Shown: positions 42,740 through 51,112 of the stretch, piece after piece
Numbering within the stretch: position 1 is the first letter of the stretch
Layout of the letters: every line of letters begins with the position of its first letter
NCBI GenBank assembly: GCA_003054495.1
Contig: CP028514.1
Span: 1,403,501 to 1,467,500 of the forward strand
Origin: Carboxydocella thermautotrophica
GTDB lineage: Bacteria > Bacillota > GCA-003054495 > Carboxydocellales > Carboxydocellaceae
Direction: 5' to 3'
Length of the DNA stretch: 64,000 nucleotides
Program-made: the position numbers and the translations under genes
Notes under the pieces: model-generated
Databases searched by the model: none
The model's input: only the letters and a program-made list of their open reading frames with translations
Told to the model about the DNA's origin: nothing

Positions 42740-44313
42740 TGAATTGGTTAACTGATCCCAAATATTTATTTACAATTATTCTATTGGGTACCATTGTCTG
42801 GATTACTAACGCAACCCGTAAATATGCTACCACCACCGTTGACTACTGGGTCGCTGGTCGGAGTTTTGGCTGGCTGGTTAATGGTTCAGCTATTGCTGGG
42901 GATTATCTCAGTGCTGCTACTTTTTTAGGATTGGCAGGTCTGACTTTTTCACTAGGTTATGACGGACTTTTTTATACTTTTTGTTTCTCAATCGGTTTAA
43001 CATTATTGGCTATGTTTATCGCAGGCCCCTTGCGTAGATTCGGCGCCTTTACCGTTCCCGATTTCCTTGGCCAGCGTTTTCATAGTAAAACAGCCCGTCT
43101 GGTTGCAGTTATAGTAGTGTTAGCCATTTCCGGTTTTTATGCTGCCCCACAACTACTGGGTGCTGCCCAGATTTTAAAACTGTTTTTCGGGACCAGTTAT
43201 GCCTTCGGGATTGTCTTTACCACAACAGTAATGGTGTTCTATGTTGGGGTCGGAGGTATGAAAGGCACTACTATTAACCAGGCCCTGGAAATCTGGATCC
43301 GTTTCGGTGCTTTCCTGGTATTATTCGCTATGGCTATTTACATGGGAATGAATTACGGCAAAATCCTGGATTTTATCACTCAATTCAACGGAACATTACC
43401 GGGAACTGGTCAGTATGCTCCCGATGGTAAGGATCTGGTCTTTAATGGAGCCAAGTGGGAATATACTGGTACCATGTTCAAGGATTTAACAGGTACTATC
43501 TCCATGCTAATCGGTTTAGCTTTTGGAACCATGGGATTACCCCATATCCTTTTGCGTTTCTACACCAATCCCTCTGCCAAAGATGCTCGCTATTCCGCAC
43601 TTTTCGCTATCGCAATCGCTTCTGCCTTCTTCGGTCTTGCCTTATATCTCGGCACCGTTGGCCGCTATGTTTTCCTCGATGGTGTAACTAAAGGAACCTT
43701 AAATCCAGAAACCATGAAAGCCATGATTCAAGGTGGAAACAATATGATTATCCCTGCACTTTCTGAATCCCTGGGCGGTCAATGGCTATTAGGATTTGTT
43801 ATTGCCGGCGCCTTTGCTGCTATTTTCTCCAACCTTTCCGGTATCTTTATTGCCAGTTCCGGTGCCCTTGGCCATGATCTCTATACCAATTTCATTAACC
43901 CCAATGCTACTGAGAGACAGAAAGTTCTAGCCGGAAAATGGGCAGCAGTAATATGCGGTATCTTCTACGGCATCCTTGGGTTAATGGTGGAAAAAGCCTC
44001 TATCGGTCATCTGGTGGGATTGGCCTTTAATGTGGCAGCCAGTACTTTTGCTCCTATTTTCGTTCTTGGTATCTGGTGGCGTGGAATGACAGAAAAAGGT
44101 GCCATTGCTGGTCTGCTGGTAGGTTTAATCTCCTCCCTGTGGATGATTTTCCTGCCCGAAACCTTACCGACCTGGCTACAGTTCAAGATTCCTGGTCTTG
44201 TTACTGTTCCTCTGGGATTCCTCTCCGTCTGGCTGGTTAGCCTCTGGGATGGTCAGGTGCCGGCTGATGTTAACGAATTTATGAAAAAGGTACACGCAAA
44301 AGAAGTATATTAG
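42739..44313 (+). CDS. Sodium:solute symporter, acetate/monocarboxylate (ActP) type
   Basis: A 524-residue SSF-family transporter with about 13 membrane segments. It starts in the ActP manner ('TTVDYWVAGRSFGWLVNGSAIAGDYLSAATFLG' in pieces, with the sodium-site Ser/Thr region) and has 'PDFLGQRF', 'GGMKGTTINQALEIW' and 'GLPHILLRFYTNPSAKDAR' (in part). It would import a short monocarboxylate with sodium. Coming straight after two fatty-acid oxidation operons, its substrate may be acetate, isobutyrate or isovalerate; sequence alone cannot decide. A terminator follows. Confidence 0.9.
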   Translation: MNWLTDPKYLFTIILLGTIVWITNATRKYATTTVDYWVAGRSFGWLVNGSAIAGDYLSAATFLGLAGLTFSLGYDGLFYTFCFSIGLTLLAMFIAGPLRRFGAFTVPDFLGQRFHSKTARLVAVIVVLAISGFYAAPQLLGAAQILKLFFGTSYAFGIVFTTTVMVFYVGVGGMKGTTINQALEIWIRFGAFLVLFAMAIYMGMNYGKILDFITQFNGTLPGTGQYAPDGKDLVFNGAKWEYTGTMFKDLTGTISMLIGLAFGTMGLPHILLRFYTNPSAKDARYSALFAIAIASAFFGLALYLGTVGRYVFLDGVTKGTLNPETMKAMIQGGNNMIIPALSESLGGQWLLGFVIAGAFAAIFSNLSGIFIASSGALGHDLYTNFINPNATERQKVLAGKWAAVICGIFYGILGLMVEKASIGHLVGLAFNVAASTFAPIFVLGIWWRGMTEKGAIAGLLVGLISSLWMIFLPETLPTWLQFKIPGLVTVPLGFLSVWLVSLWDGQVPADVNEFMKKVHAKEVY

Positions 44314-44327
44314 AAGAAAAATCACGG

Positions 44328-44352
44328 TGGGGCTTAGAGCCCCCTTTTTTCT
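44328..44352 (+). terminator. Rho-independent terminator after the symporter gene
   Basis: TGGGGCT-TAG-AGCCCCC followed by six T residues and CTT. A short loop and GC-rich stem make it convincing. Confidence 0.85.
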
Positions 44353-44404
44353 TCCCCGGGAGAAGAGTATAATTGAAGTAAACGTGGGTAAGGGGATGGA
44401 CATT

Positions 44405-46132
44405 ATGTGGAAAGGTATTGGCGCTTCACCAGGTATTGCTATAGGTCAGGTCCAGTGGCTAATTGCCTGGGAAGTAGGAGTAAATAAAGAGAAAATCAGC
44501 AGCCAGCAAGTAAATGAGCATTTAGAGCGTTTTGAGCACGCCCTGCTGCAGGCTGAATCGGAACTCAACCAGTTGCGGGAAAAGACAGCCCGGGAATTGG
44601 GGTACCAGGAGGCCAGAATATTTGATGCCCATTTGTTTTTATTAAAGGATCCACTCCTCATTGATGCCATAAAAGAAAACATTACCGTTAAACTATTGCC
44701 TGTTTCTGCGGCTATCATCGATGCCGTAGAAGTTTTTGCCTCTTTTTTTGCTACCAATCCCGATCCTTACTTACAGGAACGGGCTTCGGATATTCGTGAT
44801 GTGGGTAAAAGGTTAGTCCGGATTGTCACCGGCCAGCCTGAAACCCGTCTGGAATTAGTTGAACCCAAAATCGTTTTTGCCCATGATTTAACCCCCTCTG
44901 ATACAGCCCAGTTGAACAAAGCAAATGTACTGGCTTTTGTCACTGAAGTAGGGGGTAAAACTTCTCATTCCGCCATTATGGCCCGGGCCCTGGAGATACC
45001 TGCTGTCGTCGGCGTTGGTAACGACCTTAGAAAAATAGCTAATGGTACCACTGTAATCGTGGATGGTTTCAAAGGATTGATTATTTGTAACCCTTCAGCC
45101 CGTATTCAGGAATACTATAAAAAACGGCAACGACTATATGAACAGCAATTAAGGGAGCTGGACAGATTACGGGATTTACCGGCAGAAACTCTGGATGGAC
45201 ATGCTATCCATTTAGTCGCCAATATTGGTACACCCAGAGATACTGAAAGTGCCAAACGTTACGGTGCCAGTGGTATTGGTCTATTTCGTACTGAATTCCT
45301 TTATATGGACAGGGATGATATGCCTGGAGAGGAAGAGCAATTTCGGGCCTATGTGGAAGTAGTTAAAGCCTTTAATAATCAACCGGTCACCATCCGTACC
45401 CTGGATATCGGTGGGGACAAGTATTTGCCCTACTTGAAACTGCCGGCAGAAGCCAATCCATTTCTGGGCTGGCGGGCCCTTCGCTTGTGTCTGGATACCC
45501 CGGAACTGTTTTTACCCCAGCTCAGGGCCATATGGCGCGCCAGCGCTTTTGGTAAAGTCCGGGTGATGTTCCCGATGGTGAGCAGTATTGATGAGCTTAG
45601 AGCTGCCAAGCAGTTTTTAGTCCAGGCCCGCGAACAAACCATTGCCGCCGGCCACCCTATTGGTGAGATTGAAGTAGGAATCATGGTAGAGACTCCTGCT
45701 GCCGCTATCCTTACGGATATCCTGGCCCCGGAAGTGGATTTTTTCAGTATAGGTACCAATGACTTAACCCAGTACACTATTGCCGTTGACCGCACCAATG
45801 CCCAGGTATCCCATTTGTATGAAAGCTTAAACCCAGCAGTGCTGCGCTTGATTAAAACTGTCGTAGACTTGGCTCACCATCACCACAAATGGGTAGCAGT
45901 TTGCGGCGAATTAGGTGGTGACCTGTTAGCTGCCCCGATATTGCTTGGGCTTGGTGTGGATGAACTCTCCATGAACCCGGCTAGTCTATTGAAAATAAAA
46001 GGCCTATTAAGACAGCTAACCTTTACTCATTGCCAGCGCCTGGCCAACAAGGCATTAGCCTGTTCTACTGCTGATGAAATTACCAATCTGGCCAAAAAAG
46101 AACTGCGTGCCATCAAAACCATGTTTCGTTAA
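44405..46132 (+). CDS. ptsI: Phosphoenolpyruvate-protein phosphotransferase (PTS enzyme I)
   Basis: A 575-residue enzyme I. The phosphohistidine is in 'GGKTSHSAIMARALEIP'. The PEP-binding barrel has 'GIGLFRTEFLYMDRD', 'RTLDIGGDKYLPYL', 'GIMVETPAAAIL', 'FFSIGTNDLTQYTIAVDR' and the catalytic cysteine in 'VAVCGELGGD'. It transfers phosphate from PEP to HPr. No HPr or enzyme II is nearby, so the gene stands alone. ATG 44405 follows TAAGGGG; earlier in-frame starts overlap that site or the upstream terminator. A TATAAT at 44368-44373 is a likely -10 box with a poor -35. Confidence 0.92.
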   Translation: MWKGIGASPGIAIGQVQWLIAWEVGVNKEKISSQQVNEHLERFEHALLQAESELNQLREKTARELGYQEARIFDAHLFLLKDPLLIDAIKENITVKLLPVSAAIIDAVEVFASFFATNPDPYLQERASDIRDVGKRLVRIVTGQPETRLELVEPKIVFAHDLTPSDTAQLNKANVLAFVTEVGGKTSHSAIMARALEIPAVVGVGNDLRKIANGTTVIVDGFKGLIICNPSARIQEYYKKRQRLYEQQLRELDRLRDLPAETLDGHAIHLVANIGTPRDTESAKRYGASGIGLFRTEFLYMDRDDMPGEEEQFRAYVEVVKAFNNQPVTIRTLDIGGDKYLPYLKLPAEANPFLGWRALRLCLDTPELFLPQLRAIWRASAFGKVRVMFPMVSSIDELRAAKQFLVQAREQTIAAGHPIGEIEVGIMVETPAAAILTDILAPEVDFFSIGTNDLTQYTIAVDRTNAQVSHLYESLNPAVLRLIKTVVDLAHHHHKWVAVCGELGGDLLAAPILLGLGVDELSMNPASLLKIKGLLRQLTFTHCQRLANKALACSTADEITNLAKKELRAIKTMFR

Positions 46133-46133
46133 T

Positions 46134-46162
46134 TTGTAATCTACACCATAATAGTCTATAAT
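46134..46162 (+). promoter_or_regulatory. Sigma-A promoter of miaB
   Basis: TTGTAA (46134-46139), a 17-base spacer, then a perfect TATAAT (46157-46162). It starts directly after the ptsI stop codon and lies 33 bases before the miaB ATG. Confidence 0.75.
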
Positions 46163-46195
46163 GATTTAGATAGTATTAGTGGAGGAGTGACAGTA

Positions 46196-47527
46196 ATGGA
46201 TTTGCCCCTGCGCACATATCTTATAGAAACCTATGGCTGTCAAATGAATGAACGCGACACCGAAACCATGGCTGGCATTTTGGAAAGCCTTGGATATGTG
46301 CCGGTTGAAAAAGAAGAAGACGCAAGCATTATTTTACTCAATACTTGTTCAGTACGCGAATCAGCGGAAAACAAGATCTGGGCCAAAATGGGGGAGCTAA
46401 AAAAAATTAAACAGAAAAATCCCGATGTAATCCTGGGAATTTGCGGCTGCATGCCACAACAGGAAGTTACTATCCAGAAAATTAAACAAAGTTATCCCCA
46501 CATGGACCTGGTCTTCGGCACCCACAATCTCCATCAATTACCGGAATTGCTGGCCAAAGCGCAAGCAGCCCGGAAAATGGTGGTGGAAGTATTGCATAAT
46601 AACCCTGGTGTAATCATCGAAAACCTGCCATCCAGACGTGCTGACAATCTTAAAGCTTTTGTTACTATCATGTATGGTTGTAATAATTTTTGCACTTACT
46701 GCATCGTACCATATACCAGGGGTCGGGAAAGAAGCCGTATGCCCGAAGATATTATACGCGAAGTGGAAGATCTGGCTGCCAAAGGCTATAAGGAAATCAC
46801 CTTACTGGGTCAGAACGTCAATAGCTATGGTAAAGACCTGGAGGTTGAAATTGATTTTGCCGGTTTGCTTCAGCAATTAAACAGAGTAAATGGGATTGAG
46901 CGCATTCGTTTCACCACCTCTCATCCCAAAGATTTAAGCGATCGACTAATTGAAGCCATTGCATCTCTGGAAAAAGTATGTGAACATATCCATTTACCCG
47001 TCCAATCCGGTTCAACTGCCATATTGAAGAAAATGAACCGCCGTTATAGCAAGGAAGACTATTTGCGTTTAGTCGAAAAACTGAAAAATGCTGTACCTGA
47101 TATAGCAATTACTACCGATATCATAGTTGGCTTTCCCGGTGAAACAGAAGCCGATTTCGCTGAAACCATGGATTTAGTGGAAAAGGTGAGATTCAGTGCA
47201 GCCTATACTTTTATCTACAACAAGCGCTCTGGAACTCCGGCAGCAGAATATAATGATCAGGTACCTGAAGATGTAAAAAGTCAGCGTATCCAGCACTTAA
47301 TTGACCGTCAGAACCAGATTACTCTGGAAGAAAATCTTAAGGATATCGGCAAAACCTTAGAAGTTCTGGTAGAAGGCCCCAGTAAAACCAATCCAGAATT
47401 CTTCTCAGGTAGAACCAGAACCAATAAAATCGTGGTATTTCGCGGAAATAGTGATCTCATTGGCAGATTGATTCCCGTTCGCATTGCCAATGCTAAAACC
47501 TGGCATCTTGAAGGGGAAATCATCTAA
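46196..47527 (+). CDS. miaB: tRNA-2-methylthio-N6-dimethylallyladenosine synthase
   Basis: A 443-residue radical-SAM methylthiotransferase acting on A37 of tRNA. The N-terminal cluster uses Cys15 ('ETYGCQMNERD'), the cysteine in 'LNTCSVRESA' and that in 'GICGCMPQQ'. The radical-SAM cluster is in 'YGCNNFCTYCIVPYTRGRERSR' (in part). A C-terminal TRAM domain ends 'AKTWHLEGEII'. ATG 46196 is chosen after GGAGGAG; GTG 46187 overlaps that site. Its substrate i6A is made by miaA at 53633. The ylbF-like gene follows by 26 bases. Confidence 0.96.
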   Translation: MDLPLRTYLIETYGCQMNERDTETMAGILESLGYVPVEKEEDASIILLNTCSVRESAENKIWAKMGELKKIKQKNPDVILGICGCMPQQEVTIQKIKQSYPHMDLVFGTHNLHQLPELLAKAQAARKMVVEVLHNNPGVIIENLPSRRADNLKAFVTIMYGCNNFCTYCIVPYTRGRERSRMPEDIIREVEDLAAKGYKEITLLGQNVNSYGKDLEVEIDFAGLLQQLNRVNGIERIRFTTSHPKDLSDRLIEAIASLEKVCEHIHLPVQSGSTAILKKMNRRYSKEDYLRLVEKLKNAVPDIAITTDIIVGFPGETEADFAETMDLVEKVRFSAAYTFIYNKRSGTPAAEYNDQVPEDVKSQRIQHLIDRQNQITLEENLKDIGKTLEVLVEGPSKTNPEFFSGRTRTNKIVVFRGNSDLIGRLIPVRIANAKTWHLEGEII

Positions 47528-47553
47528 AATAAAGTATTTGGAGGTGGACACTA

Positions 47554-47934
47554 ATGTCCAAAGTAATTGAAAAGGCAAGAGAGCTGGCTTTTGCTCTCAG
47601 TGAATGTCCAGAGTTAAAAGAAGTAAGAGAAGCCGAAATCGCCATGAATAAAGACCCTGAGGCTCTGGAAATAATCGCCGAATTCCAGGAAAAACAACAG
47701 GAATTTCAGGAAGCCTTTTTTGCCGGCAGAGAGCTCACACCTGAACAAGAACTGGTCAGAGCAGCCATCGAAAGCAAAATGGAAAACAATCCTTCCATTC
47801 GCAGGTATTTAGAAGCCCAGCACCAGCTGGAAAAACTCCTGCAAACCGTTAATACAGTCATAGGTCAGGCCCTCAGTGGTGACAGCGCTTGCGGCAGCGG
47901 TGGCTGTGCCTCCTGTGGCAGCACCTGTGGTTAA
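47554..47934 (+). CDS. YlbF/YmcA family protein with a cysteine-rich tail
   Basis: A 126-residue helical protein of the YlbF/YmcA (Ric) family: 'ARELAFALSECPELKEVREAE', 'DPEALEIIAEFQEKQQEFQEA' (in part), 'NPSIRRYLEAQHQLEKLL'. The last 17 residues are a Gly/Ser/Cys tail with four cysteines, 'ACGSGGCASCGSTCG'. In Bacillus the Ric proteins form a complex with 4Fe-4S clusters that aids mRNA processing and development, and ymcA lies next to miaB (ymcB), as here. The tail may be a cluster ligand; that is inference. A strong terminator follows. Confidence 0.87.
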   Translation: MSKVIEKARELAFALSECPELKEVREAEIAMNKDPEALEIIAEFQEKQQEFQEAFFAGRELTPEQELVRAAIESKMENNPSIRRYLEAQHQLEKLLQTVNTVIGQALSGDSACGSGGCASCGSTCG

Positions 47935-47940
47935 TAACCA

Positions 47941-47985
47941 AATCCCCTTCAAGTTCAACACTTGAAGGGGATTATTCTGCTTTTG
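47941..47985 (+). terminator. Rho-independent terminator after the ylbF-like gene
   Basis: A perfect 13-bp stem, AATCCCCTTCAAG / CTTGAAGGGGATT, with a 7-base loop, followed by ATTCTGCTTTT. The stem is very strong although the T-run is interrupted. Confidence 0.82.
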
Positions 47986-48089
47986 GAGCTTAATGACTTT
48001 CATTGCCATTGTTTGTGAAATATATTTTTAATGGAGACATCCGGCCTGTCAGGCGTTTTTCGGGGTTAGCCTGATTGGGGGGAAATTTT

Positions 48090-48428
48090 ATGCAACAAAA
48101 CAACCACTCTAATGATTTAAATGATTTGACTTTTTGTTTTACTTTTATCTTGATTGCTTTTTCAGCTTTTTTTCCTATTCTTTTGTTCTATTTTGTGGTG
48201 AACAAATTTCAAGCCATTACCATTACTAATATTTCAACTGAAACTATTTTTTTAATCTCGTATTTAATATTTGTTTTCACTTTATCTATCTTACACTTAG
48301 AGGGTATTAAACTAAACCGTAAAGTTTTTAACTGGAAAAATGCCTTATATTTTTCCAGCCTCTATTTCTACACATTTTTATTGATTAAAGCCGTTATAGT
48401 CTGTACTACAAAAATAATCATGTTATAA
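48090..48428 (+). CDS. Small membrane protein of unknown function
   Basis: A 112-residue protein, unrecognised. After a polar N-terminus ('MQQNNHSNDLND') there are three hydrophobic segments at about residues 15-40, 50-70 and 85-110, with 'HLEGIKLNRKVFNWKN' between the last two. It is rich in Phe, Ile and Leu. ATG 48090 follows TTGGGGGGAAA; a TTG at 48075 is less likely. It stands alone between a terminator and the mutS promoter. A short pairing CAGGC/GCCTG (48045-48072) lies just before the ribosome site. Confidence 0.65.
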   Translation: MQQNNHSNDLNDLTFCFTFILIAFSAFFPILLFYFVVNKFQAITITNISTETIFLISYLIFVFTLSILHLEGIKLNRKVFNWKNALYFSSLYFYTFLLIKAVIVCTTKIIML

Positions 48429-48429
48429 T
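48421..48429 (+). promoter_or_regulatory. Extended -10 promoter of mutS
   Basis: TGTTATAAT: a TGn extended element and a perfect TATAAT. The -35 region (TCTGTA) is poor, as is common with extended -10 promoters. It overlaps the last codons of the small membrane protein gene. Confidence 0.6.
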
Positions 48430-48471
48430 TTATTTAGTATACCGAGATTAAACCAGGGAGCGTGTAATGGC

Positions 48472-51099
48472 TTGAATAACAACTTAACCCCGATGATGAA
48501 ACAATACCTGGAGATGAAAGATAAACACAAAGACTGTTTGTTGTTTTTTAGATTAGGAGATTTTTACGAACTCTTTTTTGAAGATGCTGAAATTGCTGCC
48601 AGGGAATTAGAAATTACCTTAACCGGTCGGGATGGCGGATTGGAAGAGCGGGTGCCAATGTGCGGTGTGCCCTATCATTCCGCTGATTCCTATATAGCCC
48701 GGCTGATTAACAAAGGTTACAAAGTTGCCATCTGTGAGCAAGTAGAAGATCCTAAACAGGCCAAGGGGATAGTAAGAAGAGAAGTAATTAGAATAATCAC
48801 TCCGGGGACAATTATTGATACAACTGTATTAGATGAGAAAAGCAATAACTTTATCATGGCTTTACATTACGAAGATAATTTAATCGGCCTGGCTGCCAGT
48901 GATGTCTCCACCGGCCTCTTCCAGGTAACCCAGTTTAAGTGTGATCCTCACAAACAAAAATTGATAGATGAACTAGCCAGATTGAATCCAGCCGAAATTT
49001 TAATCTCAGAGTCTCTGGCTAATTTTATCGGTAACCCCCGCCCAAACTGGTTCGATAATCAGGGTAAGAGGATTGTGACCGAATATCACTCCTGGGCTTT
49101 TGCCTGGGACTTTACCAATAGGACTTTAACCAAGCACTTTCATGTCAATGATTTGAAAAGTTTGGGACTTGACCACTGGAATTCAGCCGCCAAAGCTGCT
49201 GCTGCATTGCTGGATTATCTTCTGGCAACGCAAAAAAATTGCTTGTCCCATATTAACAAACTTGAATTATATAATATTGACAAAATAATGTATTTAGATG
49301 CAATAACCCGGAGGCATCTAGAACTAACACAAAATTTAAGGGATGGTAGCAGGGAACATACCTTGCTTTCAGTTCTGGATAATACCGTTACAGCCCTTGG
49401 CGGCAGAACCTTAAAGCAGTGGATTGAAAACCCACTTCTTAATTTGCAGGAAATAAATAATCGACTTACTGCCATTGAACAAATGGTATTTGATAGTCGC
49501 TGGAGACTTAAAATTAAACAGCTTTTAGCGAATGTCTATGATCTGGAAAGATTGGCGGGAAAGATAGTATATAAAACTGTAAACCCCAGAGACCTGGTAG
49601 CCTTAGGTTCAACCTTAAAAGTGCTGCCAGAAATAAAGAAACTTCTGGAGGAGAAAAAAGCTGGTCAGCTTCGGTACATTTTTGATAATTTGTGCTTGCA
49701 TGAAAGCATTGCCGCTTTAATCGAGGCAGCTATCATGCCTGAGCCACCCATTTCCAGTAAGGATGGCAATATAATTAAACCTGGCTTTAATGCGGAACTG
49801 GACAAGTTACGGACTGCAGCTACTGAAGGCAAGACCTGGCTGGCTCGTTTGGAAGCGGAGGAAAAAGAAAAAACAGGAATAAAGAGTTTAAAGATTGGTT
49901 ATAACAAGGTTTTCGGTTATTATCTTGAAGTTACCAAAGCCAACTTGCATCTGGTCCCATCCCATTTCATTCGCAAACAAACTCTTTCAACAGGAGAAAG
50001 ATATGTTACAGAAAGATTGAAAGAGTTAGAGGAAATTATACTGGGAGCGGAAGAGAAGGGGATTGAACTGGAATACCAGATCTTCTGCCAAATCCGCGAG
50101 ACCATTGCTCAGGAAATCCCCCAGCTGCAAAAAACAGCAAAGCTCCTGGGGGAACTGGATGCTCTACTCAGTTTGGCAGTAGCAGCAGTACAAAATAATT
50201 ATGTGAAGCCAGTACTCAATTTAAGTAATATAATCGACATCAAGAAAGGCCGACATCCTGTAGTAGAAAAAAGTCTCAACGGCCAATGGTTTATCCCCAA
50301 TGATACTTATTTAGACAATCAGCAAAATCGCTTGTTAATCATTACCGGGCCCAATATGGGCGGCAAATCCACCTATATGCGCCAGGTAGCACTGATTGTA
50401 CTCATGGCCCAGATAGGCTCCTTTGTCCCGGCAGAACAGGCTGAAATCGGACTGGTAGATCGGATTTTTACCAGAGTAGGGGCATCTGACGATTTGGCCC
50501 GGGGTCAGTCTACATTTATGGTAGAAATGCAAGAAGTGGCTAATATCCTGCATAATGCCACTGCAAAAAGCCTTATTATCATGGACGAAATTGGTCGGGG
50601 CACCAGCACTTTTGATGGTTTGTCCATTGCCTGGGCTGTTGCCGAGTACTTGAATGATCCTCAAAAAATTGGCGCCAAAACCCTTTTTGCAACCCACTAT
50701 CATGAGCTGACCAAACTGGCTGAAAGGCATCCGGAAATAAAGAATTATTGTGTTGCCGTTAAGGAAGAGGGGGAAGACATAGTATTTTTGCGCCAGATTG
50801 TCCCAGGCAGCAGTGACCGCAGTTATGGTATTCATGTAGCCAAACTGGCTGGTCTACCGGCCGAAACAATCCTGCGTGCCAAAGAGATTCTGGAGCAGCT
50901 GGAAAATGAGCGGAAAGATATTAGCATCAGGCAGGAAATACCCTATTCAACCCCCGTACAGCAGCTGACCTTATTTAATGATTCCAATCCTATTCTGGAT
51001 GAATTGTTAAATTTAAATCTTATTACTACAACCCCCCTGGATGCATTGAATATCCTGTTTAACTTGCAGAAAAAGGCCCAGGAATATCTCAAACGATGA
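48472..51099 (+). CDS. mutS: DNA mismatch repair protein MutS
   Basis: An 875-residue MutS1. The mismatch-binding Phe-x-Glu is in 'RLGDFYELFFEDA'. The ATPase has Walker A 'GPNMGGKSTYMRQVA', 'DLARGQSTFMVEM', Walker B 'SLIIMDEIGRGTSTFDG' and 'ATHYHELTKLAERH'. It binds base mismatches and recruits MutL. The start is TTG 48472 ('MNNNLTPMMKQYLEMK'), with GGGAG about 12 bases upstream; no better in-frame start exists. It precedes mutL by 13 bases. Confidence 0.96.
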   Translation: MNNNLTPMMKQYLEMKDKHKDCLLFFRLGDFYELFFEDAEIAARELEITLTGRDGGLEERVPMCGVPYHSADSYIARLINKGYKVAICEQVEDPKQAKGIVRREVIRIITPGTIIDTTVLDEKSNNFIMALHYEDNLIGLAASDVSTGLFQVTQFKCDPHKQKLIDELARLNPAEILISESLANFIGNPRPNWFDNQGKRIVTEYHSWAFAWDFTNRTLTKHFHVNDLKSLGLDHWNSAAKAAAALLDYLLATQKNCLSHINKLELYNIDKIMYLDAITRRHLELTQNLRDGSREHTLLSVLDNTVTALGGRTLKQWIENPLLNLQEINNRLTAIEQMVFDSRWRLKIKQLLANVYDLERLAGKIVYKTVNPRDLVALGSTLKVLPEIKKLLEEKKAGQLRYIFDNLCLHESIAALIEAAIMPEPPISSKDGNIIKPGFNAELDKLRTAATEGKTWLARLEAEEKEKTGIKSLKIGYNKVFGYYLEVTKANLHLVPSHFIRKQTLSTGERYVTERLKELEEIILGAEEKGIELEYQIFCQIRETIAQEIPQLQKTAKLLGELDALLSLAVAAVQNNYVKPVLNLSNIIDIKKGRHPVVEKSLNGQWFIPNDTYLDNQQNRLLIITGPNMGGKSTYMRQVALIVLMAQIGSFVPAEQAEIGLVDRIFTRVGASDDLARGQSTFMVEMQEVANILHNATAKSLIIMDEIGRGTSTFDGLSIAWAVAEYLNDPQKIGAKTLFATHYHELTKLAERHPEIKNYCVAVKEEGEDIVFLRQIVPGSSDRSYGIHVAKLAGLPAETILRAKEILEQLENERKDISIRQEIPYSTPVQQLTLFNDSNPILDELLNLNLITTTPLDALNILFNLQKKAQEYLKR

Positions 51100-51112
51100 G
51101 GAGGAGGTCTGA

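Noticed and set aside
48035-48085. Resemblance to a cyclic di-GMP riboswitch (CGGGGTTA-like stretch)
   Set aside because: The conserved upstream parts and the two-stem layout are missing; only a short similarity remains.
50335-50835. 166-residue open frame on the minus strand
   Set aside because: It is antisense to the mutS ATPase domain, whose motifs are intact.
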